Shown here: positions 1 to 6,700 of the stretch, one piece after another
Layout: each line of letters begins with the position of its first letter
Position numbering within the stretch: the first letter of the stretch is position 1
Source of the DNA: Gemmatimonadota bacterium
Lineage (GTDB): Bacteria; Gemmatimonadota; Gemmatimonadetes; Gemmatimonadales; GWC2-71-9
Direction of reading: 5' to 3'
DNA length: 8,933 nucleotides
NCBI GenBank assembly: GCA_016880225.1
Contig: JAEHDT010000302.1
Location: 1 to 8,933, forward strand
The notes under the pieces: model-generated
Database searches by the model: none
What the model saw: only the letters and a program-made list of their open reading frames with translations
Told to the model about the DNA's origin: nothing
Position numbers and translations under genes: made by a program

Positions 1-822
1 GCGCCGCACCGTCGCCTCCACCCGCATAGCCCGGACGCCACGCCGCGCCGTCGCCGTGACGGCGGCCCAGAACTCGGGGGCGATGCGCGCGAACTCGGGC
101 ATGATCGGCCGCCCGCGCCATTGCCGCTCCTTGAAGCCGAGGATCTGCTCGGCCGCCGGATTACAGTAGAGGAGGTGGCCCCCCTGGTCCACCGTGACGA
201 CCCCGGTCGGGATGTTGCGGAGCACGTCCGCCGCCTCGAGCCGGGCCTGCCGCAGCTCCCCAGCCAGCGCCTCGCGCTCCGCTCCCATGACGGACACCCG
301 GCTCGCGAAGTACGCCGTCACCGCCGCCACCGCGACGAACACCAGCAGCTGCAGGGCGATTTGGGCCGTCATCGGCGTGCGGTGCCCGAACAGTATGTCG
401 GCGGAGTACACGAGCCCCACGAGCGCAGTGATCAGCGCCGTGCTGGCAGGGGGCATCAGCACGGCCGTCACGGCGATCAGCGGCACGTACAACGGGGTCA
501 GATCACTCTGCGGGCCGCCGGTGATGTGCACCACCGTGGTGACGAGCGCCACGTCGAACAGCGCCTGGACGTAGCGAAACGTGAGCCCCGTCGTGCGGCG
601 CAGGATGTGCGTGTACCAGTAGGACGCGCCCGTCATCACGACGGTCGCCACCATGACGAACGACGTCACCAGCAGGTCGAGCGGCTCGGCGACCGCGAAC
701 TTGAGAACCGCGGCAACGTAGATGGCGGCCGCCACGCACAGCCGGCCCACGTACACCGACCGCAACAGACTCTGGGGCGTGGGGATGGCCGATCCCCGCG
801 AGCCCCCGCCGAGCCAGGTCAC
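1..822 (-). CDS. pilS: PilS-like membrane sensor histidine kinase, N-terminal part (cut by window edge)
   Basis: Partial gene: 274 codons are visible and the reading frame runs off the left edge. About six hydrophobic segments are visible (roughly residues 23-44, 50-70, 84-100, 112-124, 126-144, 153-174). A charged linker follows (about 176-196), then a PAS domain from about 197 with the typical 'NIPTGVVTVD' and 'NPAAEQILGF' stretches. The multi-TM plus PAS layout, with a 'TGG' loop between membrane segments, is that of PilS, which phosphorylates PilR to control pilin transcription. The HisKA and ATPase domains would lie outside the window, so kinase activity is inferred. The start is a GTG chosen because AAGGAGG (828-834) sits 5 bases upstream and an in-frame stop lies close behind; no ATG fits as well. 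It lies on the same strand as pilT-pilC but 6.2 kb downstream, with its own promoter region. Another PAS sensor kinase is possible; the pil assignment rests on architecture plus neighbourhood. Confidence 0.72.
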   Translation of the reverse strand, partial: MTWLGGGSRGSAIPTPQSLLRSVYVGRLCVAAAIYVAAVLKFAVAEPLDLLVTSFVMVATVVMTGASYWYTHILRRTTGLTFRYVQALFDVALVTTVVHITGGPQSDLTPLYVPLIAVTAVLMPPASTALITALVGLVYSADILFGHRTPMTAQIALQLLVFVAVAAVTAYFASRVSVMGAEREALAGELRQARLEAADVLRNIPTGVVTVDQGGHLLYCNPAAEQILGFKERQWRGRPIMPEFARIAPEFWAAVTATARRGVRAMRVEATVRR

Positions 823-827
823 ATCGC

Positions 828-834
828 CCTCCTT
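828..834 (-). promoter_or_regulatory. Strong Shine-Dalgarno site deciding the GTG start of the PilS-like gene
   Basis: The minus strand reads AAGGAGG, then GCGAT, then GTG. This near-perfect ribosome binding site supports the non-ATG start at 822. Confidence 0.75.
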
Positions 835-863
835 GCGACCGACTTCATAACTGCAGTTGTGGC

Positions 864-941
864 ATTATGTTGCGACCACGATTGCACGCCGCCGCTATGG
901 AGAACGGGGCTAAGTATTGGGATCGCTGTGGCAAAGTGCAA
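864..941 (-). promoter_or_regulatory. Candidate promoter region of the PilS-like gene
   Basis: The gap between the upstream terminator and the GTG holds two weak minus-strand candidates. One is CATAAT (864-869), one mismatch from the sigma-70 -10 consensus, with no good -35; it would give a leader of about 35 bases. The other is TTGCAC (936-941) with a 17-base spacer to AATACT (913-918). Neither is convincing alone, but the gene needs its own promoter because a terminator lies just upstream. I see no properly spaced sigma-54 site on this strand. Confidence 0.3.
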
Positions 942-947
942 TAGCAA

Positions 948-975
948 AGGCGCCGGGAACGCTGTCCCGGCGCCT
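948..975 (-). terminator. Intrinsic-type terminator of the small lipoprotein gene
   Basis: A perfect inverted repeat, GGCGCCGGGA (949-958) with TCCCGGCGCC (965-974), is extended by an A-T pair at 948/975 and has a 6-base loop. Read on the minus strand it lies about 27 bases after the stop of the gene ending at 1003 and is followed by TTTGCTATTG, a short, impure T-rich tract. The stem is strong and the tail weak. It insulates the PilS-like gene from its upstream neighbour. Confidence 0.7.
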
Positions 976-1002
976 CTGGCGCTGGCCCGCTTACCCCTGG
1001 AC

Positions 1003-1701
1003 TCAGTACCGAATCGCCCGGGCCCCCCATTGCACGGCTTGCGCCTCACGAGCAGCGAGCGCCGCCACCCGCTCGCTCACCTCCCGCGGCGTACCCGACA
1101 CATCGAGCCGCTTGAGCGCCGCCGCGACCGCTTCGCGCGCCACGGGCTTGTCTGTGGCGACCGCCAGGAGGTACCGATCGAAAGTGGCGCCCGGCATCGG
1201 AGCCGGTCGTGCGAATCCCGGCACGGAGCAGGTCAGGATGGGCGGCGACGTCGACGGCGTCGCGAACGTGATGACGTCGGTCTTCTGCTCCTCGCCGCCC
1301 GGCCCGACGGACATCCGCGTCGTCTCCTGCATGAAGTCAGCGACGGCGCACGCCGCGGCGACATCGGGATACGCCCCGCCCGCGATGGCGGGGCCGGTCC
1401 GCCGCGCTTCGGGCGCCGCAGTGAGCAGCACATGGGTACCCGCCGCGAAGAAGGAGTCGGGCGTGATGAGTGCGAGAAGATCGGCGCCGTGATTGGGGGC
1501 GACCACGAACAGGGTCACGAAGGCCGGCTGTGACAAGTTGACGGTGATCGTCGGCGGCTGCTTCCACTCCTCCCGGACCTGGACGCCAGGGCCCAGAGCC
1601 GGAGCGGGACCGAGGTCGGCAACGCTGCTCGGGGGCGCGCACCCGTGGGCAAGGGAGCCGAGACCTAACATCGTGAGGGCGACCACTTGAAAGGAGCGCA
1701 T
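1003..1701 (-). CDS. Small exported protein, probable lipoprotein, with a DUF4384-like pattern
   Basis: A 232-residue protein of unknown function. The N-terminus has a hydrophobic export signal ending in 'LAHGC' at residue 21. This is a loose lipobox (His at -2 is atypical), so lipidation is likely but ordinary signal-peptidase cleavage cannot be excluded. A Pro/Ala-rich linker (22-42) follows. A strand-rich section (about 51-80) with 'LSQPAFVTLFVVAPN' and 'LLALITP' resembles the beta pattern of DUF4384-like proteins ('one strand, turn, partner strand, then P'). A C-terminal section contains 'RYLLAVATDKP' (176-186) and ends in an Ala-rich amphipathic helix (about 187-228). The DUF4384 resemblance is from memory of the pattern and is tentative. 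The start is supported by GGAGGT (1707-1712) 5 bases upstream. The gene is divergent from the JAMM-like gene and is closed by a strong hairpin. Extracytoplasmic location is the firmest statement that can be made. Confidence 0.7.
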   Translation of the reverse strand: MRSFQVVALTMLGLGSLAHGCAPPSSVADLGPAPALGPGVQVREEWKQPPTITVNLSQPAFVTLFVVAPNHGADLLALITPDSFFAAGTHVLLTAAPEARRTGPAIAGGAYPDVAAACAVADFMQETTRMSVGPGGEEQKTDVITFATPSTSPPILTCSVPGFARPAPMPGATFDRYLLAVATDKPVAREAVAAALKRLDVSGTPREVSERVAALAAREAQAVQWGARAIRY

Positions 1702-1749
1702 CGGACACCTCCACCAGCGAGAGTCTGCACACCCTTCATACGCCGTGAA

Positions 1750-1786
1750 CCGCGCCGGCGTTCGCCCGCCGCTGGTTCCGGCGCGG
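1750..1786. repeat. Nine-base inverted repeat in the divergent promoter region
   Basis: CCGCGCCGG (1750-1758) and CCGGCGCGG (1778-1786) are perfect inverse copies 19 bases apart. If the minus-strand -10 at 1797-1802 is used, the repeat falls in the 5' leader of the lipoprotein gene and could fold there. On DNA it could be an operator. In such GC-rich sequence a 9-base repeat can also arise by chance. Confidence 0.35.
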
Positions 1787-1795
1787 CGAGTTCGC

Positions 1796-1801
1796 TATTG
1801 T
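1796..1801 (+). promoter_or_regulatory. -10 element placed for a leaderless JAMM-like transcript
   Basis: TATTGT matches the TAnnnT form of a bacterial -10 and ends 5 bases before the ATG at 1807, so transcription would start at or within a base or two of the start codon. No Shine-Dalgarno sequence is present. A possible upstream element, CTGGTTC (1772-1778), lies 17 bases before it. Confidence 0.45.
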
Positions 1802-1802
1802 A
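1797..1802 (-). promoter_or_regulatory. -10 element TACAAT for the lipoprotein gene, overlapping the opposite -10
   Basis: On the minus strand the same bases read TACAAT, one mismatch from TATAAT. Transcription would start near 1790, giving a leader of about 90 bases that carries the inverted repeat and the strong GGAGGT site. No good -35 is visible upstream. Confidence 0.4.
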
Positions 1803-1806
1803 GAGA

Positions 1807-2427
1807 ATGCGGTTCGTATTTCGCCTAACGGCGGGGCTGTTCGCGCTGACGCTCGCAGCTTCCGGGTTGAGCTCCGGCCAGGCGGCCCTCACGCCGGCCG
1901 ATTCCGCCATCCTCGCCTCGCAACCCCTCAAGCGCCTGGTCCTGACGCCGTCGTTGCTGCGGCGCGTCAGTCTGCTCGCGGCCGGCTTGGATCGGGAGGT
2001 GGTGCTGTGCTTTCAGGGCGCGGTGGCGGGAGACACCGCAGTGGTCGAGGACTTCAGGATGCCGGACCTCGTGAGCTCGGCGGTCGATCGCGTGCAGCCC
2101 GTGCCGTGCCCGCCCGGCACGCTCGCCGTGTGGCACAACCACCCGTGGACGGGGCCCGATTCGAGCTTCGGCGTGAAAACGCCGGAGGATCTCTGCTCGC
2201 TCAGCCAGCCGGACCTGCTCACGGTGACGGCAGACTCGATTCCGTTCGCCGTGGTGAGCGTGGGCCGCACTCCCGGCCCGATCCTGTGCTGGTGGCGGCG
2301 GGTGCAGGCGGTGGTGAACCGCCACGTGAAGTTCCTGCCCCGCTTCCCGCGCCAATGGGTCCAGCTGCCGACTCTCGCGGGCGCCCCGGACCCCACCGCA
2401 AAGCCACCCGCACCCTCAGTCCCCTAG
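1807..2427 (+). CDS. Exported protein with diverged JAMM/MPN metalloprotease-like motif
   Basis: A 206-residue protein with an N-terminal signal peptide (positive start, hydrophobic core 8-20, likely cleavage near 26). The body carries the layout of a JAMM (Mov34/MPN/JAB) zinc peptidase: a candidate catalytic Glu64 in 'REVVLCFQG', His110-x-His112-Pro in 'WHNHPW', and Ser133-x-x-Asp136 in 'LSQPDLLTV', followed by a strand 'PFAVVSV'. JAMM enzymes cut isopeptide or peptide bonds with a zinc held by the two His and the Asp. The H-to-S spacing (20 residues after the second His) is much longer than the usual 7-9, so activity is uncertain. Cys69, 101, 130 and 161 could form disulfides in an exported protein. 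The tail (191-206) is Pro/Ala-rich. The ATG has no ribosome binding site but a -10 directly upstream. It converges with the R2lox gene 24 bases away. An exported JAMM-fold protein is likely; the substrate is unknown. Confidence 0.72.
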   Translation: MRFVFRLTAGLFALTLAASGLSSGQAALTPADSAILASQPLKRLVLTPSLLRRVSLLAAGLDREVVLCFQGAVAGDTAVVEDFRMPDLVSSAVDRVQPVPCPPGTLAVWHNHPWTGPDSSFGVKTPEDLCSLSQPDLLTVTADSIPFAVVSVGRTPGPILCWWRRVQAVVNRHVKFLPRFPRQWVQLPTLAGAPDPTAKPPAPSVP

Positions 2428-2451
2428 CGGCCGACCGTCGTCAGTCGGGCA

Positions 2452-3618
2452 TCATTCGGGGGGCTGGACGATGATCTTGCCCCGGGCATTGACACACGTC
2501 AGGCGGGTGCGACCGGCCGACCGGAGCCGCTCGGGCACGCGGTGCGCGCGCAGTGCCGCGATGATGTCGGTGGACGCGTGCTGCCCGAGCACTTCCTGCG
2601 TGATCAACAGGACCGACGACGCTCCCGCGGACCCTACCCGGAAGGTGTATACCGGGCTCGTACCCTCCCGGCGCATGTCCACCGTCACGGGTTGGACCTG
2701 CTCACCAACCCACCCCAGAACCTCGCGGACGGTCCGGTCCGCGTTGGGCGCGCCCGCCTGACCCTGGGCCCGCGCCTCTTCCAGCGCCGCCCAGCGGCCC
2801 GCGAACCGCGCGATGGCGTCCTGAATCGTGTCGTCGAGCGACAGCCCGAACGGCATCGGGTCGTACGCTTCGAAGAACTCGCTCACGATACCGAGCGTGA
2901 GCGGCAGCAGCTCCTCCATGCGCCGGCTCACCGCGCCCCACACTTCCCGGTCCTCGGCGACGAGGCGGCCCAGCACATGCAGGCCGTACGTCAGGTGGCG
3001 GCCCTCGTCGGCCTGCGCGCGGGCCAGACCGTCGCGGAACCCCGGCATCCGGTCGCCGGCGGTGAGGGCGCTGCTGAACGCATGGTATCCGGCGTCGCCC
3101 AGCACTCCCTCGCCGACCAGGCTGTACGTGACGAGGGCTTCCGCCTGGGCGGCGGGCGTGGGGTCGGTGAGGAGCCGCTGCATCGCCGCGGGCAGCTGCT
3201 CGGCGAACAGACGGCGGAAGCTCGGCGTCTGGTAGCGCTGCAGGTCGCCCGACTGGCGGCAGACTTCATCGAGCACGCGCCGGAAGAACTCGGTGTGCTT
3301 CGCCTCTTCCGCGAGGAAGCTGGTGAGGAACAGCATCTCCTCCAGGCGGTCCTCGCGTGCCACCGACAGGACGAGAGGCATGAGGTCGCGGGTCATGCTC
3401 TCTTCCGCCGCCTGGAACAGCACGGTGAGGCGGAGCAGCACGTCCCGCTCCGCCACCGTGAATCGCGCCCAATCCTCGACGTCCCGTCGCAGATCGAGAC
3501 TGCGCGGATCCCATGCGCCAAGCCGCTTGGACTCGTGATACAGTCGCATCGGGAGGGAGTCGTGGCGCAACACGCCGGTGCGCGCGGGCGCGGGCTCGCG
3601 CCGCTCAGGGGCCGTCAT
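2452..3618 (-). CDS. R2-like ligand-binding oxidase (R2lox) with extra C-terminal domain
   Basis: A 388-residue ferritin-like di-metal (Mn/Fe) oxidase, related to ribonucleotide reductase R2 but acting alone on an unknown, probably fatty-acid-like, ligand. All six expected metal ligands are present with exact spacing: Glu72, Glu105 and His108 in 'EEAKHTEFF', Glu170 in 'GEGVL', Glu205 and His208 in 'DEGRH'. These align with E68, E101, H104, E167, E202 and H205 of Mycobacterium tuberculosis R2lox (numbering recalled). Tyr165, the cross-link tyrosine, is kept, but its partner valine is Met75. The oxidase core ends near residue 285. About 95 further residues (295-388) form an alpha/beta-looking domain I do not recognise; the mycobacterial protein is about 314 residues. 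The frame is open for 88 codons upstream, but that part runs into the opposite gene and is compositionally unlike protein. ATG 3618 is chosen because TACATT lies 7 bases upstream, with a poorly spaced GGAG. Cytoplasmic; no reductase large subunit nearby. Confidence 0.9.
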   Translation of the reverse strand: MTAPERREPAPARTGVLRHDSLPMRLYHESKRLGAWDPRSLDLRRDVEDWARFTVAERDVLLRLTVLFQAAEESMTRDLMPLVLSVAREDRLEEMLFLTSFLAEEAKHTEFFRRVLDEVCRQSGDLQRYQTPSFRRLFAEQLPAAMQRLLTDPTPAAQAEALVTYSLVGEGVLGDAGYHAFSSALTAGDRMPGFRDGLARAQADEGRHLTYGLHVLGRLVAEDREVWGAVSRRMEELLPLTLGIVSEFFEAYDPMPFGLSLDDTIQDAIARFAGRWAALEEARAQGQAGAPNADRTVREVLGWVGEQVQPVTVDMRREGTSPVYTFRVGSAGASSVLLITQEVLGQHASTDIIAALRAHRVPERLRSAGRTRLTCVNARGKIIVQPPE

Positions 3619-3625
3619 TGCTCCG

Positions 3626-3631
3626 AATGTA
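3626..3631 (-). promoter_or_regulatory. -10 element placed for a leaderless or near-leaderless R2lox transcript
   Basis: The minus strand reads TACATT, then 7 bases, then the ATG at 3618. CTGGCTC (3648-3654) lies 16 bases upstream of it, similar to CTGGTTC in front of the JAMM-like gene. The GGAG that follows is only 2 bases from the ATG, too close for a normal ribosome binding site. Confidence 0.4.
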
Positions 3632-3721
3632 GCGGCCCTCCGCCCGCGAGCCAGCCCCTCGCGCGCCGCGCCACCGGCCGCCATTCTTACCGGTCCTTCT
3701 TCCGACCAGGCTCCGTCGTTC

Positions 3722-6700
3722 ATGATCCGCGCTCGCACGGCTCTCGCGCTGCTCACGCTGGCGGCCGGCACGGCCACGGCCCGCGCCCAGCAGGTCGACA
3801 CGACCCTCTGGGCACGCCTACGGTTCCGCTTCATCGGCCCGGAGGGGAATCGCGCCACCGCCGTGGCCGGTGAACCCGGCAACCGCCTCGTCGCCTACGT
3901 AGGCGCCGCGTCCGGCGGGATCTGGAAGACCGAGGACGGTGGGGTGCACTGGCGGGCGGTGTTCGACAGCGAGCCGTCGCAGGCGATCGGCGCACTCGCC
4001 GTGGCTCCGGCGGCCCACAACGTCGTGTGGGCCGGCACGGGCGAGACGTTCTTCATCCGGTCGACCACCGCGCTCGGCGACGGCGTGTACCGCTCCACCG
4101 ACGGCGGCCGCAGCTGGCGCCGCATGGGGCTCGATGCCACGGGCCGTATCGCGCGCATCGTAATCCACCCCACGAACCCCGACGTGGTGCTGGTGTGCGC
4201 GCTGGGACGGGCCTACGGCCCGGCGCAGGACCGCGGCGTGTATCGCACCGCCGACGGCGGCCGGAGCTGGACCCGCGTGCTGTTCGTCGATCCCAACACC
4301 GGCTGCTCCGACCTCGCGATGGACCCCGGCGATCCGAACACGCTGTTCGCGGGCATGTGGCAGTTCGAGGTGAAGACGTGGCGTCTGCAGAGCGGGGGGC
4401 CGGGCAGCGGCCTGTGGGCGTCGCGCGATGGCGGCGTCACGTGGCAACGCCTGTCGGGGCATGGCCTGCCCGACGCAAAGCACCCGGTGGGCAAGATCGC
4501 CGTGGCGGTCGCCCAGTCGAACCCCAATACGGTGTACGCCCTGATCGAAGATCAGGACCCCGTGTTGTACCGGAGCGGCGACCGCGGCAACACGTGGCGG
4601 CTCGTGAGCCGCGACCACAACATGGCGGAGCGGGCGCCGTACTACGTGCGCTTCGCGGTCGCGCCGGACGACGAGGAGCGGCTGTATTTCGTGTCGGTTC
4701 GCTTCAGCATGTCGCGCGACGGCGGCCGGACGCTCGCCCGGTCGGACTATCGCGGCGGCGGCGACAATCACGACATCTGGATCGACCCGCTCGACCCCGA
4801 CCGGTTCATGGTCGCCCACGACGGGGGGGCGAGCATCACGCTGAATCGCGGCGCGACCTTCATGCGGGTGGTGCTGCCGATCGCGCAGCTGTACCACGCC
4901 CATACGGACACCCGGGTGCCTTACAACGTGTACACGAACCGTCAGGACGGCACGTCGTACCGCATGCCGAGCCGCAGCCTGTCGGGGGGGATCACGGAGG
5001 GGCAGTGGGGGCACGTCGGCGGCTGCGAGAGCGGCTTTGCCGTCCCGGACACGGTGACCAATACGACGGTGTGGTCGGGGTGCTACGACGGCGGCCTCGA
5101 GGTCTACGACGTGCGGACCGACCACGCGCGCAACGTGCGGGTGTGGCCCGAGGCAGGATACGGGTGGCGGCCGGCGGACATGAAGTACCGCTGGAACTGG
5201 ACGTTCCCGATCGCCGTCTCGCCGCACGACCACACGCGGGTGTACGCAGGCAGCCAGTTCGTGCACGTGACCACCGACGGCGGCGCGAGCTGGAAGGTGA
5301 TCAGCCCCGACCTGACGCGGAACGACACGACGCACCAGCAGAGCTCGGGCGGCGTGACGACCGACAACCTGATGACGTTCGACGGGGCGACGCTGTTCGC
5401 GCTCGCCGAGTCGCCGGTGCAGGCGGGCGTGATCTGGGCCGGCTCGAACGACGGGCTGGTGCACGTGACCCGTGACGGCGGCGCGAGCTGGGCCGACGTC
5501 ACGGGCGACATCCCCAAGCTCCCGCCGTGGGGCAAGATCTCGAACATCGAGCCGTCGCACTTCGACGCGGGCACCGCGTACATGGCTGTGGACCTGCACG
5601 AGCTCGACGACCTCGATCCTTACATCTTCAAGACGACCGACTTTGGCAGGAGCTGGAAGCGGATCTCCGACGCCCTGCCCCGCGGGCCGCTGGCGTTCGT
5701 GCACGTCGTGAGCGAGGACCCGGCGCGGCGCGGCATGCTGTACGCCGGCACGGAGAACGGGCTGTACGTGACGCTGGACGACGGCGCGCGCTGGCTGCCG
5801 CTGCAGATCAACCTGCCGCACGCCCCGGTCTCATGGGTGACGGTGCAGCCGCACTTCCGCGATCTGGTGGTCGCCACCTACGGCCGCGGGGCCTGGATCC
5901 TGGACGACGTGTCGCCGCTCGAGCAACTCGCCGGGGCGGGGGCGGGCGCGGCCACGCTGTTTCCTCCCCGGGCGGCCTACCGTTTCCGGGCGCAGCAGGG
6001 GGTCGCGAGCGCGCCCAACAGCGCGGTGCAGGCGGACTCCGTGCCGGACGGCGGCGCCCTCACGTACTACCTGCCTTCCGCCCTCGCCGACACGACCACG
6101 CCAGCGGACAGCGCCCACCGCCCTCGCCCGGCGCAGCTGGTGATCCTCGGCGCGCAGGGCGATACCGTGCGGGTGCTCCAGGGGGAGCGGAAGCCGGGCC
6201 TGAACCGCGTGTGGTGGGACCTGCGCTACACCGCGCCCGCGGTGCCCAAGCTCCGGGCGCCGCCGCCCGACAAAGCATGGGTCCGTGTGGGACCCGACGG
6301 CACGCGCCCGCTGGTGACGTGGGATCTCGATCTGTCGCTGCGCGGGCCGCTCGTGCCGCCGGGCGCGTACACGGTACGGCTGACGCTGGGTGACACGGCC
6401 GCGGCCGCCGCACAGACGCTGATTGTTCTGAAGGACCCGAACACGGCGGCCAGCGACGCGGACGTCCGCGCGCAGGCCAGGCTGGGGCTCGCGATCCGCG
6501 CGGCGCAGGACAGCGTGGCGCGGATGATCAACCGGCTCGAGTGGGTGCGGCGGCAGCTCGGGGACCTGACGGCGCAGTTGCGGGGCGATTCGGCGGTGGC
6601 GGGCGACGCCGGGGCGAAGCGGCTCGCCACCCTCGCCGATTCGCTCGGCGCGCGCGCCCTGGGCGTGGAAGCCGCATTGTTCGACGTGCATCTGACCGGC

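Noticed and set aside
860..874. Sigma-54-like TGGCA...TTGC on the plus strand
   Set aside because: The GG-to-GC spacing is 9 rather than 10 bases, and no plus-strand gene follows.
121..1533. 470-codon plus-strand frame crossing the PilS-like gene, the intergenic hairpin and the lipoprotein gene
   Set aside because: Runs antisense through two real genes and a terminator; composition is not protein-like.
2171..2184. T-P-E-D (residues 125-128) as the Ser/Thr-x-x-Asp part of the JAMM motif
   Set aside because: Possible, and closer to normal spacing, but SQPD (133-136) keeps the serine and the typical following 'DLxT' strand; left as an alternative only.
2428..2451. Terminator between the convergent JAMM and R2lox genes
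   Set aside because: Only a 5-base stem (CCGAC/GTCGG) with no T tract.
3578..3721. Upstream extension of the propeller frame by 48 codons
   Set aside because: It overlaps the start of R2lox and would bury a textbook signal peptide beginning at 3722.
2542..3873. 443-codon plus-strand frame opposite R2lox
   Set aside because: Low-complexity Arg/His-rich translation opposite a gene with all catalytic residues of a known family.
3619..3882. Upstream extension of the R2lox frame by 88 codons
   Set aside because: It would overlap the promoter and signal peptide of the divergent gene, has no family similarity, and ATG 3618 has a -10 directly in front.
3818..5821. 667-codon open frame antisense to the propeller gene
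   Set aside because: Arg/His/Val-rich translation without domains; a shadow caused by GC-rich third positions of the real plus-strand gene, whose Asp-boxes and signal peptide are clear.
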